A stretch of 64,000 nt of DNA from Streptomyces melanogenes (GCF_014649795.1 NZ_BMTS01000002.1:186001-250000), one strand, 5' to 3'; shown: positions 41,536 to 52,002, counted from the first letter of the stretch. Notes: generated from the letters alone by a model not told the origin. A program made the numbers and translations.

Positions 41536-42378
41536 ATGGGCAGCCAACCGCACCTCCTGCCGACCCCTGCCACCTCCGCCGGACGCGAGGCGCTGGCCGC
41601 GATCCTGGCCGCGCCCGAGCGGGCCGTGATCGCCCTCGACTTCGACGGCACGCTCGCCGAGATCGTCCCCGACCCCGAGCAGGCGCGCGCCCACCCCGGT
41701 GCCGTCCCCGCCCTGGCCGCCCTCGCCCCGAAGGTCGCCTCGGTCGCGGTGATCACCGGGCGTCCTGCGGGTGTGGCCGTACGGTACGGGGGCTTCGCGG
41801 GCGTTCCCGGCCTGGAGCACCTGGTGGTCCTGGGCCACTACGGGGCCGAGCGCTGGGACGCGGTGACCGGGACCGTGGCCGCGCCCGCCCCGCACCCCGG
41901 GGTCACGGCGGCGCGGGCCGAGCTGCCGGGGGTGCTGGACGCGCACGGGGCGTGGCGGGGTACGTGGATCGAGGAGAAGGGGCAGGCGGTCGCGGTCCAT
42001 ACGCGGCGGGCCACGGACCCCGCGGCCGCGTACGCCGCGCTGCGGGACCCGCTCGCCGCCCTCGCCACCCGCCATGGGCTCATCCTCGAACCCGGCCGGC
42101 TGGTTCTGGAGCTGCGGCCGCCCGGGATGGACAAGGGGGTGGCGTTGGCGGAGTACCTGCGGGAGGTGGGGGCGGGGTCGGTCTTGTACGCGGGCGACGA
42201 CCTCGGTGATCTGCCCGCGTTCGCCGCCGTCGAAAAACTCCGCTCGGACGGGGTGCCGGGGCTGTTGGTGTGCAGCGGGTCCACGGAGGTGCCGGAGGTG
42301 TGGGAGCGGGCGGATGTGGCGGTGCCGGGCCCGGCGGGCGTGGTCGCGCTCTTGGCCGCCTTGGCGGCGGGCCTTTAG
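41536..42378 (+). CDS. otsB: Trehalose-6-phosphate phosphatase
   Basis: 280-residue HAD phosphatase. Catalytic motif I ALDFDGTLAEI (about 33-43), motif II VAVITGRP, Lys in WIEEKGQAVAVHTRRA, and motif IV-like YAGDDLGDLPAF. The last step of the OtsA-OtsB trehalose route, making an osmoprotectant and spore reserve. otsA lies convergent on the other side of a repeat element. Confidence 0.9.
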   Translation: MGSQPHLLPTPATSAGREALAAILAAPERAVIALDFDGTLAEIVPDPEQARAHPGAVPALAALAPKVASVAVITGRPAGVAVRYGGFAGVPGLEHLVVLGHYGAERWDAVTGTVAAPAPHPGVTAARAELPGVLDAHGAWRGTWIEEKGQAVAVHTRRATDPAAAYAALRDPLAALATRHGLILEPGRLVLELRPPGMDKGVALAEYLREVGAGSVLYAGDDLGDLPAFAAVEKLRSDGVPGLLVCSGSTEVPEVWERADVAVPGPAGVVALLAALAAGL

Positions 42379-42379
42379 A

Positions 42380-42617
42380 GGCCCCCACCCCACCCCTTCC
42401 CGAAAGCCCTCGGCCGGGCGGCTTGGTTCTTCGTCTGCGGACCGTGGATGGCTGGCCGCGCAGTTCCCCGCGCCCCTAGAAGCGCCCCTCCGGGCCGCCC
42501 AGGGGATGCCGCGCAGCGGCACTTAAGGGGCGCGGGGAACTGCGCGACCAGCCCAGCACGGTCCGCAGACGAACGAGCACCCTCGGAGAGTTTCGGGAAG
42601 GGGCGGGGTGGGGGATT
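42380..42617. repeat. Nested palindromic intergenic element, copy 6 (full)
   Basis: Complete copy: outer arms CCCCTTCCCGAAAGCCCTCG / AGAGTTTCGGGAAGGGGCGG, middle GTCTGCGGACCGTGG / CACGGTCCGCAGAC, inner GCGCAGTTCCCCGCGCCCCT (near 42459) / complement (near 42525-42544), central GCCGCGCAGCGGC hairpin. It fills the gap between convergent otsB and otsA. Confidence 0.92.
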
Positions 42618-44004
42618 ACCCCTCGCGCAACGCGTTCAGCTGCTCCAAGAACCACTGCCGCGGCGGCAGCGCCGTCGCCGCCGCGGCCAGCCGCTTCGTC
42701 CGCTCCCCCCGCTCCCCCGCAGACATCGACAACGCCTCATGGAGCGCGGCAGCCGTACCGACCACGTCGTACGGATTCACCCCCACCGCATCCTCCCGCA
42801 GCTCCTCATACGCCCCGGCCTCCCGAGAGAGCACCAGCACGCACCCCTCCTCCGACACCACCGGCACCTCCTTGGCCACCAGGTTCATGCCGTCCCGGAT
42901 GGGGTTCACCAGGGCCACGTCCGCCAGCCGGTACGCCGCGAGGGACCGCGCGAAGTCGTCCTCGACGTGGAGGAGGACCGGGGTCCAACCGTCGACGCCG
43001 TACGTCGAGTTGATCGCGGACGCCACCCGCGAGACCTCCGCCGTGTACTCCCGGTACACCGCCAGATCCTGCCGCGACGGGTACGCGAACGCCACGTGCA
43101 CCACCCGGCCCCGCCACTCGGGGCGGTCCGTGAGCAGCTGCCCGTACGCCAGCAGCCCCCGCACGATGTTCTTCGAGAGTTCCGTGCGGTCGACCCGCAC
43201 GATCGCCTTGCGGCCCGGCCCGATCTGCTCCCGCAGCGTGGCCAGGCGCTCGTCCACGTCCGGCTCGTGCGCGCGCCGCCGCAGGAACTCCGCGTCCGCG
43301 CCCAGGCCGTACACCCCGATCCGGGTGGCGCCCGTACCGCCCAGCACGTCCACGCAGCAGCGCGCGAACGCGTCCGCCCAGCGCCGCGTCAGGAACCCGA
43401 GCCGGTCCGCGCCGAGCATCCCCCGAAGGAGCTGCTCCGCCACGTCGTCGGGGAGCATCCGGAAGTACTCCGGCGGCGCCCACGGCGTGTGCGAGAAGTG
43501 GCCGATCCGCAGGTCGGGGCGGAGCTCGCGGAGCATGCCCGGCACCAGCGCCAGGTGGTAGTCCTGGACCACCACCGAGGCCCCGTCCGCCGCCTCCTCG
43601 GCCAGCGCCTGGGCGAAGGCGCGGTTGTACGTCTCGTACGCACCCCACTGGCGCCGGAACTCCGCGTCGAAGACCGGCTCCAGCGGCGTCTGGTACAGCA
43701 TGTGGTGGACGAACCACAGCACCGAGTTCGCGATGCCGTTGTACGCGTCCGCGTGCGTCCCCGCGTCGATGTCGAGCATCCGCACGCCCTCTTCGCCCAC
43801 CCCGCGCCGCACGGCCTCCCGGTCGCCGTCGCCGAGCGCCGAGCAGACCCACAGGGCGTTCGCCTCGGAGCCGATGGCCGACAGGCCGGAGACCAGGCCG
43901 CCGCCGCCGCGCCGGGAGGTCAGCGTCCCGTCGGCGTCGAGGGCGTACGAGATCGGGCCGCGGTTGGACGCGACGAGAACCTGGGCAGCGCGCGCGGAGA
44001 CCAT
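42616..44004 (-). CDS. otsA: Trehalose-6-phosphate synthase
   Basis: 462-residue GT20 enzyme joining UDP- or GDP-glucose to glucose-6-phosphate. N-terminal VLVASNRGPISYA, then WFVHHMLYQTP, VVVQDYHLALVPGMLRE, RIGHFSHTPWAPPE and the C-terminal LVNPIRDGMNLVAKE nucleotide-sugar site. ATG 44004; GTG 44010 two codons earlier is an alternative. Followed upstream by gpgS, reading the same way 75 bp apart. Confidence 0.92.
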   Translation of the reverse strand: MVSARAAQVLVASNRGPISYALDADGTLTSRRGGGGLVSGLSAIGSEANALWVCSALGDGDREAVRRGVGEEGVRMLDIDAGTHADAYNGIANSVLWFVHHMLYQTPLEPVFDAEFRRQWGAYETYNRAFAQALAEEAADGASVVVQDYHLALVPGMLRELRPDLRIGHFSHTPWAPPEYFRMLPDDVAEQLLRGMLGADRLGFLTRRWADAFARCCVDVLGGTGATRIGVYGLGADAEFLRRRAHEPDVDERLATLREQIGPGRKAIVRVDRTELSKNIVRGLLAYGQLLTDRPEWRGRVVHVAFAYPSRQDLAVYREYTAEVSRVASAINSTYGVDGWTPVLLHVEDDFARSLAAYRLADVALVNPIRDGMNLVAKEVPVVSEEGCVLVLSREAGAYEELREDAVGVNPYDVVGTAAALHEALSMSAGERGERTKRLAAAATALPPRQWFLEQLNALREG

Positions 44005-44079
44005 GGACACGAACCTAGCCCGTAGCGGAATGCCTCAAACGTGCGAACAGCGGCACCGGCCCCCGATCGTCACGCCCCC

Positions 44080-45027
44080 TTACGCCGCCCGATGCACCGC
44101 GTACTCCCCGATGTCGCGCATCGGCGGCCGCTCCTCGGTGTCCACCGCGTACGTGCGCGGCACGAATCCGTCCTCGCCGCGCTCGAACTGCGTCAGCGTC
44201 GGGCGCACCAAGTGGGCGCGGGAGAGCCGGAGTTGGGCCGTGCGGTAGATCGCCGCCGCCATCCGGCCGAGGGCCTGGCCGTCCTGGTGGCGGTGTTTGC
44301 GTACGCCCACGTCGACCTGGGCCAGCGCGTCCAGGCCCACCGTGTGCAGCGCGTCGACGAGCAGGCCCAGCTCCACTCCGTAACCGACGGGGAACGGCAG
44401 CCGCTCCAGGAGCGAGCGGCGGGCCGCGTACTCGCCGCCCAGCGGCTGGACGAACCCGGCCAGCTGCGGCCAGTGCAGATTGAGCAGGGGACGGGCCACC
44501 AGTTCGGTGACCCGACCGCCCTGACCTGGGGAGTCGCCGAACGGGCGGTCGTACATCGCCTTGACGAAGTCGACGTCCGGGTCGGTCAGGAGCGGCCCGA
44601 CGATCCCGGAGACGAAGGCGGGGTCGAAGTCCTTCAGGTCCGCGTCGATGAAGCAGACGATGTCACCCGTGGTGACCAGCAGCGAGCGCCACAGGACCTC
44701 GCCCTTGCCGGGCAGGGCGGGGATCCGGGGCAGGATCGCGTCCCGGTGCACCACCCGGGCGCCCGCGGCGGCCGCGACCTCGGCCGTACGGTCGGTGGAG
44801 CCGGAGTCGACCACCACCAGCTCGTCCACCAGCGGCACCGCGGCGGTCATCAGCTCGCGCCGGATCGCGGCGACGATCTGGCCGACCGTGGCCTCCTCGT
44901 CGAGCGCCGGCAGGACGACGCTGACCGTGGTGGCGCCGCGGCGCTTGGCGGCCAGGATCCCGTCCAGCGGGCGGTCGGCCGCCGACCAGGAACGCCTGCT
45001 CAGCCAGCGCTCCACCTCTTCCAACAC
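44080..45027 (-). CDS. gpgS: Glucosyl-3-phosphoglycerate synthase
   Basis: 315-residue GT81 glycosyltransferase. VSVVLPALDEEATVGQIVAA, ELVVVDSGSTDRTAEVAA, LPGKGEVLWRSL, metal motif FIDADLKDFDP, and FVQPLGGEYAARR with LPFPVGYGVELGLLVD. It makes glucosylglycerate-3-phosphate, precursor of glucosylglycerate (nitrogen/salt stress solute) or, in mycobacteria, methylglucose lipopolysaccharide. No gpgP phosphatase is adjacent. Start ATG 45027; the neighbour is otsA, another compatible-solute gene. Confidence 0.88.
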   Translation of the reverse strand: MLEEVERWLSRRSWSAADRPLDGILAAKRRGATTVSVVLPALDEEATVGQIVAAIRRELMTAAVPLVDELVVVDSGSTDRTAEVAAAAGARVVHRDAILPRIPALPGKGEVLWRSLLVTTGDIVCFIDADLKDFDPAFVSGIVGPLLTDPDVDFVKAMYDRPFGDSPGQGGRVTELVARPLLNLHWPQLAGFVQPLGGEYAARRSLLERLPFPVGYGVELGLLVDALHTVGLDALAQVDVGVRKHRHQDGQALGRMAAAIYRTAQLRLSRAHLVRPTLTQFERGEDGFVPRTYAVDTEERPPMRDIGEYAVHRAA

Positions 45028-45180
45028 GGGCCGGAGCCTCCTCTGTGATCCATCTCGCGGTTCGGACGACTATCTCAACCGTCCGGGCCTTCGGTTACAG
45101 TCTTGAACAACGCGGATGGCCGTCGCATGTCGGGGTCGTCGCGCGAACAAATGCCTGGGTCCTGGACCCAGTGCCACAGC

Positions 45181-45306
45181 GCTCATCCAGAGGGACTGAG
45201 GGAACGGCCCGTTGAAGTCCCGGCAACCCTCCTGCCGACCGCGAGGTCACGGTGGGGAAGGTGCCAATTCCGTCTCATGGCGAAATGCGCCATGGGGAAG
45301 ATGAGG
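45181..45306 (+). ncRNA. SAM-I (S-box) riboswitch upstream of thrC
   Basis: The conserved S-box skeleton is readable: P1 CTCAT (45182-45186) with ATGAG (45301-45305); core CCAGAGGGACTGAGGGAAC, GGCCCGTTGAAGTCCCGGCA, then AACC, and GGAAGGTGCCAATTCCG near 45255-45272. A hairpin CTGGGTC/GACCCAG precedes it (45155-45171). No terminator separates it from the gene; the 3' side of P1 runs straight into the purine-rich ribosome-binding site (AGGAGAAAGGG, 45304-45314), so control is probably at translation initiation. Confidence 0.9.
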
Positions 45307-45324
45307 AGAAAGGGCCTCGCCATC

Positions 45325-46611
45325 ATGGCTGTGCAGACCATCGACAATGCCGCCACCACTGTGAACCTCGGTCCCGCCGTCGCGCTTTCCTGCCGGGAAT
45401 GCGGCGAGCGGTTCGACCTCGGCCCGATCTTCGCCTGCGCCCTGTGTTTCGGTCCGCTCGAAGTCGCGTACGACCTTCCGACGGGTGACCCCGAGGCGCT
45501 GCGCAAGCGTATCGAAGCGGGCCCGGACAACATCTGGCGCTATGCGCCCCTGCTGCCCGTTCCGGCCAATGTGGCTGAAAAGCCCAACCTGAATCCGGGA
45601 TTCACCAAGCTCGTCAAGGCCGACAATCTCGCCCGCGAGCTGGGCGTCACCGGCGGCCTCTACGTCAAGGACGACTCCGGCAATCCGACGCACTCCTTCA
45701 AGGACCGCGTCGTCGCGATCGCCGTCGAGGCCGCCCGCGCCTTCGGCTTCACCACGCTCTCCTGCTCCTCCACCGGCAACCTCGCCGGCGCCGTCGGCGC
45801 GGCCGCCGCCCGGGCCGGTTTCCGCTCCTGCGTGTTCATCCCGCACGACCTGGAGCAGGGCAAGGTCGTCATGGCCGCGGTGTACGGCGGCGAGCTGGTC
45901 GGCATCGAGGGCAACTACGACGACGTCAACCGCTTCTGCTCGGAGCTCATCGGGGACCCGCTCGGTGAGGGCTGGGGCTTCGTGAACGTGAACCTGCGCC
46001 CGTACTACGGCGAGGGCTCCAAGACGCTGGCGTACGAGATCTGCGAGCAGCTCGGCTGGCGGCTCCCGGACCAGATCGTCATCCCGATCGCCTCCGGCTC
46101 GCAGCTCACGAAGATCGACAAGGGTCTCCAGGAGCTGATCAAGCTGGGCCTGGTCGAGGACAAGCCGTACAAGATCTTCGGTGCTCAGGCGGAGGGCTGC
46201 TCCCCGGTCTCCACCGCCTTCAAGGCGGGCCACGACGTCGTCCGGCCGCAGAAGCCGAACACCATCGCCAAGTCGCTGGCCATCGGCAACCCGGCGGACG
46301 GGCCGTACGTGCTGGACATCGCCCGGCGCACCGGCGGCGCGGTGGAGGACGTGAACGACGAGCAGGTCGTGGACGCGATCAAGCTGCTCGCCCGGACCGA
46401 GGGCATCTTCGCCGAGACGGCGGGCGGGGTGACCGTGGGCGTCACCCGGAAGCTCATCGAGAGCGGGCTGCTGGACCCGGCGCTCACTACTGTCGTCCTC
46501 AACACGGGGGACGGCCTCAAGACCCTGGACGCCGTGGCCCCGACGACCGGCCCGACCGCGACGATCCGCCCGAGCCTGGACGCGTTCCGCGACGCGGGCC
46601 TCGCCCACTGA
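45325..46611 (+). CDS. thrC: Threonine synthase
   Basis: 428 residues. N-terminal zinc-ribbon-like CRECG ... CALCF, then the PLP domain with the Schiff-base Lys in NPTHSFKDRVVAIA, FTTLSCSSTGNLAGAVGAAA for phosphate binding, and GGVTVGVTRKLIE near the end. Converts O-phosphohomoserine to threonine, the branch competing with methionine synthesis, so SAM sensing makes metabolic sense. ATG 45325; an in-frame ATG at 45301 lies inside P1 of the riboswitch and is unlikely. A MoaD-like gene follows after 28 bp. Confidence 0.94.
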   Translation: MAVQTIDNAATTVNLGPAVALSCRECGERFDLGPIFACALCFGPLEVAYDLPTGDPEALRKRIEAGPDNIWRYAPLLPVPANVAEKPNLNPGFTKLVKADNLARELGVTGGLYVKDDSGNPTHSFKDRVVAIAVEAARAFGFTTLSCSSTGNLAGAVGAAAARAGFRSCVFIPHDLEQGKVVMAAVYGGELVGIEGNYDDVNRFCSELIGDPLGEGWGFVNVNLRPYYGEGSKTLAYEICEQLGWRLPDQIVIPIASGSQLTKIDKGLQELIKLGLVEDKPYKIFGAQAEGCSPVSTAFKAGHDVVRPQKPNTIAKSLAIGNPADGPYVLDIARRTGGAVEDVNDEQVVDAIKLLARTEGIFAETAGGVTVGVTRKLIESGLLDPALTTVVLNTGDGLKTLDAVAPTTGPTATIRPSLDAFRDAGLAH

Positions 46612-46639
46612 CCCACCGGCCACGGAAAGGCAGAACACC

Positions 46640-46918
46640 ATGAGCGTCAACGTCCGCATCCCCACCATTCTCCGTACGTACACCGGCGGCAAGGCCGAGG
46701 TCGCGGCCGAGGGCACCACCCTCGCCGAGGTCATCGCCGACCTGGAGAAGAACCACACCGGGATCGCCGCCCGGGTCCTGGACGACCAGGGCAAGCTGCG
46801 CCGCTTCGTCAACGTGTACGTCAACGACGACGACGTCCGCTTCGAGCAGGGCTTGGAGACGGCGACGCCGGACGGCGCCGGAGTCTCGATCATTCCCGCC
46901 GTCGCCGGCGGCTGCTGA
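46640..46918 (+). CDS. MoaD/ThiS/CysO-like sulfur-carrier protein ending GGC
   Basis: 92 residues, ubiquitin-like beta-grasp: VNVRIPTILRTYTGGKAEVA, VNVYVNDDDVRFEQGLETAT, VSIIPAVAGGC. Carriers of this class must end in a free Gly-Gly to be adenylated and thiocarboxylated; here one Cys follows, so a protease would have to remove it first (as QbsD/Mec+-type JAMM enzymes do). The thrC neighbour and similarity to mycobacterial CysO suggest a role in cysteine or methionine sulfur supply. No Mec+ or cysM gene is in the window. Confidence 0.88.
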   Translation: MSVNVRIPTILRTYTGGKAEVAAEGTTLAEVIADLEKNHTGIAARVLDDQGKLRRFVNVYVNDDDVRFEQGLETATPDGAGVSIIPAVAGGC

Positions 46919-46957
46919 AGACAGGCGCGAACATAGGCGCGCCACACGCACAGTTAC

Positions 46958-47000
46958 CTGAATTGCCCCCTCCGCAAGCTAAGCGGAGGGGGCAATTCAG
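46958..47000. terminator. 18-bp perfect-stem terminator after the MoaD-like gene
   Basis: 46958-46975 is exactly complementary to 46983-47000 with a 7-nt loop (AAGCTAA). Core GAATTGCCCCCTCCGC. Closes the thrC-moaD transcript. Confidence 0.9.
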
Positions 47001-47211
47001 TGTGGTTGAGCGCGGTAGAGTGGGGAAGTCCCCTTCGTTGTGCGTGCCACGTGCATATGAGAACGCGACGAACCGGCGTCGAGAAGCAGTCAAAGTGTTC
47101 GAGCATATTGCTCCTTAAGTGCGCTTTGCCCGGCCCGACTTGCCCCGGAATGCTGAATTTCGCGGCATTCCGCTCCTCACCCCTGCCCGGAATTCTCGTC
47201 CGATTGACCTG

Positions 47212-47239
47212 TTGCAGAGGGCAGTTGGGCAGATACATT
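47212..47239 (+). promoter_or_regulatory. Possible promoter of the cold-shock gene
   Basis: TTGCAG (47212-47217), 16-bp spacer, TACATT (47234-47239) in a locally AT-richer 350-bp gap without genes. It would give a 5' leader of about 105 nt before the csp start, in line with long structured leaders of csp mRNAs. Confidence 0.4.
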
Positions 47240-47351
47240 CAGCCGCGGTCGACGCGTTCCGGCGCACACCCTCTCCTGTCGGAGGGTGGAGGTCTGACCC
47301 GGGTCCGCGAAGTGCGGTCCCGTGCAAGGGCCAGTAATAGGGGAGTTAGGC

Positions 47352-47555
47352 ATGGCTCAGGGCACCGTCAAGTGGTTCAACGCGGAGAAGGGGTACGGCT
47401 TCATCGCGGTCGACGGTGGTGCGGATGTTTTCGTCCACTACAGCGCGATCCAGATGGACGGCTACCGCACCCTTGAAGAAGGTCAGCGAGTCGAGTTCGA
47501 GATCTCGCAGGGCCAGAAGGGTCCGCAGGCGGACATGGTCAAGCTCGCCGTCTGA
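47352..47555 (+). CDS. csp: Cold-shock protein, CspA family
   Basis: 67 residues. RNP1 KGYGFIAV and RNP2 VFVHYSAI on a single cold-shock domain ([20 protein letters not shown] at the start). Binds single-stranded RNA/DNA and melts mRNA structure. GGGAG lies 6 bp before ATG 47352. Ends with a terminator. In S. coelicolor the same position between the MoaD-like gene and groEL2 holds a csp gene, from memory. Confidence 0.95.
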   Translation: MAQGTVKWFNAEKGYGFIAVDGGADVFVHYSAIQMDGYRTLEEGQRVEFEISQGQKGPQADMVKLAV

Positions 47556-47589
47556 TCTCGGCGCGATCGGCCACCGACGCATACAGGCC

Positions 47590-47630
47590 CGTGGGGCCCG
47601 CATCCTCTGTAAATGGATGCGGGCCCCACG
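47590..47630 (+). terminator. 16-bp-stem terminator of csp
   Basis: CGTGGGGCCCGCATCC (47590-47605) pairs with 47615-47630 across a 9-nt loop (TCTGTAAAT), 35 bp after the csp stop. Confidence 0.88.
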
Positions 47631-47697
47631 TGTGTGTCCGGGGCCCGGGCCGCCCGCCCCGGAGGTGGCCGGGACCCGGCCGGAGCGGTGGGACGGC

Positions 47698-49510
<1,813 letters not shown>

Positions 49511-49544
49511 TCCCCTCCGGGATCGGTAGCTCCATAACGCTGTA

Positions 49545-49589
49545 CGCCGAGGGCGGCACTCCTGTTCGCAGGGGTGCCGCCCTTCGGCG
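49545..49589 (+). terminator. Terminator of groEL2
   Basis: CGCCGAGGGCGGCACTCCT pairs with AGGGGTGCCGCCCTTCGGCG (ending 49589) with one bulged base and a loop of about six, 35 bp after the groEL2 stop. It precedes the convergent small membrane protein. Confidence 0.75.
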
Positions 49590-49604
49590 TTCTGTCGGGC
49601 TGCT

Positions 49605-50075
49605 TCAGCAGGCGCCGTCCGTGACCCGCGCCCCGATCACCGCCAGGCCGTCGCCGAACGGGCTCACCGTGAGGTGCATGCAGAACGCCGCGTCCGTACC
49701 GGCCCCGGTGATGTCGTACGCCGCCGATTCCTTGCCGTGACCGCGCAGCACGACCGGGTCGACGAACCACTGGGCCGCGCCGGTGTTCTTCATGGCGTCC
49801 TCGATGGTCCGTGCGTAGTCGCCGCCGGAGAACGCCCGGGACGGGTCCATGTTGGGCTGGGTCGACCCGTCCAGGTCGTGGGCCGCCTGGCGGGCGGCGT
49901 CGCGCAGCTCGCCCTCGCTCCAGTCGCTCTGGTCGTTCACGACGAAGAAGGCGACGGCGACGAAGACCAGGGTGAGGATGATGAGGGTGAGGCCGACGGG
50001 GTTGGCGGGGTTGTAGGCGAAACGGCCGTTGGCGTGGGTGAAGACCGGCTCGGGTTCGCGGTCGGACGTGGTCAT
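49605..50075 (-). CDS. Single-pass membrane protein of unknown function
   Basis: 156 residues. Short cytosolic N-terminus (FAYNPANPVG), one helix LTLIILTLVFVAVAFFVV (about 29-46), and a ~110-residue outside domain with two Cys (AAFCMHLTV, TDGAC at the very end) likely forming a disulfide. Conserved in streptomycetes as far as I recall; no family name. Lies between groEL2 and murQ, reading the same way as murQ. Confidence 0.75.
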   Translation of the reverse strand: MTTSDREPEPVFTHANGRFAYNPANPVGLTLIILTLVFVAVAFFVVNDQSDWSEGELRDAARQAAHDLDGSTQPNMDPSRAFSGGDYARTIEDAMKNTGAAQWFVDPVVLRGHGKESAAYDITGAGTDAAFCMHLTVSPFGDGLAVIGARVTDGAC

Positions 50076-50118
50076 GACGAGATCGTAAGGCGGCTGCGCC
50101 GTAAGGGAGTTGCCGGTT

Positions 50119-51036
50119 TTACGTCAGTGCCGAGCGCAGCCGCCCGCCCGCCCGCTCCAGGCGCCGCGTCGCCGTCGCCGCGTCCACGTCCGCGAGCAGC
50201 ATCAGGATCGCCGTCTTCACCTCGCCGTCGGCGGCGGTGAGGGCCGACTCGATGTCCTCGTCGCCCGCGTCCGTCGCCAGCGCGACGATCCGTCGCGAGC
50301 GGGCGCGCAGCTTCTCGTTGGAGGCCCGTACGTCGACCATGAGGTTCCCGTACGTCTTGCCGAGCCGGATCATCGTGATCGTCGAGATCATGTTGAGCAC
50401 GAGCTTCTGGGCGGTGCCGGACTTGAGCCGGGTGGAGCCGGTGAGCAGCTCAGGACCGACGACGACCTCGATGCCGTGCTCGGCGGCGGCGGCCAGGGCG
50501 GACCCTTCGTTGCAGGCGAGCCCGATGGTCAACGCCCCAAGCGCACGGGCGTGTTCGACGGCGCCGACGGCGTACGGGGTACGGCCGGAGGCGGACACAC
50601 CGACGACGGTGTCGAGGGAGCTGAGCCGGAGCCCGTCCAGATCCTCCGCCGCCAACTCCTTGGAGTCCTCGGCGCCTTCGACGGAGGTGGCGACGGCTTT
50701 CGGCCCGCCCGCGATCAGCCCGACGACCTGCGACGGGTCGGTGTTGAAGGTCGGCGGGCACTCACTGGCGTCCAGGACGCCGAGCCGCCCGGCGGTGCCC
50801 GCGCCCGCGTAGACGAGCCGCCCGCCGCGGGCCATCCGCTCGGCGGTGGCGTCGATGGCGGCGGCGATCCGCGGCAGCTGCGCGGCGACGGCGGCCGGGA
50901 CGGTGGCGTCCTCGGCGTTCATGAGGCGGGCGATCTCGGCGGTCGGCAGCCGGTCGATGTCGGCGAGCTCGGGCCGGAACGCCTCGGTGGTCAGTGCGGC
51001 CAGCTGGGCGCGGAGTTCCCCGTACGTGGAAGTCAT
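50119..51036 (-). CDS. murQ: N-acetylmuramic acid 6-phosphate etherase
   Basis: 305 residues. SIS-fold lyase cleaving the D-lactyl ether of MurNAc-6-P to give GlcNAc-6-P, which NagA then deacetylates. Typical motifs: RLVYAGAGTAGRLGVLDASE, CPPTFNTDP, ATSVEGAEDSKELAAEDL with the catalytic Glu, VGVSASGRTPYAVGAVEHA and STRLKSGTAQKLVLNMIST. ATG 51036. It is 41 bp downstream of an RpiR/MurR regulator in the same direction, so a two-gene operon. Confidence 0.94.
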   Translation of the reverse strand: MTSTYGELRAQLAALTTEAFRPELADIDRLPTAEIARLMNAEDATVPAAVAAQLPRIAAAIDATAERMARGGRLVYAGAGTAGRLGVLDASECPPTFNTDPSQVVGLIAGGPKAVATSVEGAEDSKELAAEDLDGLRLSSLDTVVGVSASGRTPYAVGAVEHARALGALTIGLACNEGSALAAAAEHGIEVVVGPELLTGSTRLKSGTAQKLVLNMISTITMIRLGKTYGNLMVDVRASNEKLRARSRRIVALATDAGDEDIESALTAADGEVKTAILMLLADVDAATATRRLERAGGRLRSALT

Positions 51037-51077
51037 GGGAGCGCTGCTCTTTCCGTACGTGTGCGAGGCACCCGGGG

Positions 51078-51998
51078 TCAGCGGGTGCGCGGGCTGTGGC
51101 GGTGGGCGAGTGCCTCGTAGGAGGCGGCGAGCGCGGGGGCGGCCGTCTCGTACGTGCGCTGGGCGATGCCGATGAACAGGCAGTCCACGACGAGGAGTTG
51201 GCTCGTCCGGGACGACATCGCGGCCGGGCGCAGCTCGCTCTCGCGGGCGGTGGAGGTGGTCAGTATGTGGTCGGCGTACTGGGAGACGGGGCCGTCGGGG
51301 CGGCCGGTGATGGCGATGGTGGTGGCGCCCCGGTCGAAGGCGACGCGCAGCGGCTCGATGACGTCGCCGGTGGAGCCGGAGTGGGTGATGGCGACGGCGG
51401 CGTCGCCGGACCGCAGCTGGACGGCGTTGGTGACGGCGAGGTGCGGGTCGGTGTGGGCGTGCGCGATGAGCCCGATCCGCAGCAGCTTCTGAGCAAGATC
51501 CTGCCCCACCAGCGAGGAGGCCCCCACCCCGTAGATGTCCACCCGACGGGCCTGGGCGAGGGCGGTGACGGCGGCGCCGAGCTGGACGGTGTCGAGGGCG
51601 GCGGCGGTGTCGGCGAGGGTCTGCTGCTCGTCGTAGGCGAGCTTGGCGACGACGTCGGCGATCGGGTCGTCCACGGCGATGTCGGCGGTGACGGCCGGGG
51701 CGCGCCCCGACTGCTGCTGGGCGGCGAGCCCGGCGAGCGCGAGGCGCAGATCGCGGTAGCCGGGGTAGCCGAGCAGCCGGGCGGTGCGGACCACGGTGGC
51801 CTCGCTGGTGCCGGTGAGCTCGGCGAGGCCGGTGACGGTGAGGGCGGCGCACCCGGCGGGGTCCTGGGCGACGGCCTCGGCGACGCGCTGCATCGAGCGG
51901 GTCATGGACGGCGCGAGGGTGCGGACCTTGGCGGCGAGGGCGGCGGGGGCCGGCGGGGTGCCGTCGCCGATGAAAATTTCCTTCACGTCACGAGTCAC
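51078..51998 (-). CDS. RpiR/MurR-type transcriptional regulator
   Basis: 306 residues from GTG 51998. N-terminal HTH_6 (about 25-100: MTRSMQRVAEAVAQDP, TVTGLAELTGTSEATVVRTA) and C-terminal SIS sugar-phosphate-binding domain (VDIYGVGASSLVGQDLAQKL, VAITHSGSTGDVIEPLRVA, TIAITGRPDGPVSQYADHIL). Probably senses MurNAc-6-P or GlcNAc-6-P and controls murQ and itself. A GAAA-N5-TTTC site lies 5 bp upstream of the start. Confidence 0.88.
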   Translation of the reverse strand: MTRDVKEIFIGDGTPPAPAALAAKVRTLAPSMTRSMQRVAEAVAQDPAGCAALTVTGLAELTGTSEATVVRTARLLGYPGYRDLRLALAGLAAQQQSGRAPAVTADIAVDDPIADVVAKLAYDEQQTLADTAAALDTVQLGAAVTALAQARRVDIYGVGASSLVGQDLAQKLLRIGLIAHAHTDPHLAVTNAVQLRSGDAAVAITHSGSTGDVIEPLRVAFDRGATTIAITGRPDGPVSQYADHILTTSTARESELRPAAMSSRTSQLLVVDCLFIGIAQRTYETAAPALAASYEALAHRHSPRTR

Positions 51999-52002
51999 TA
52001 TT

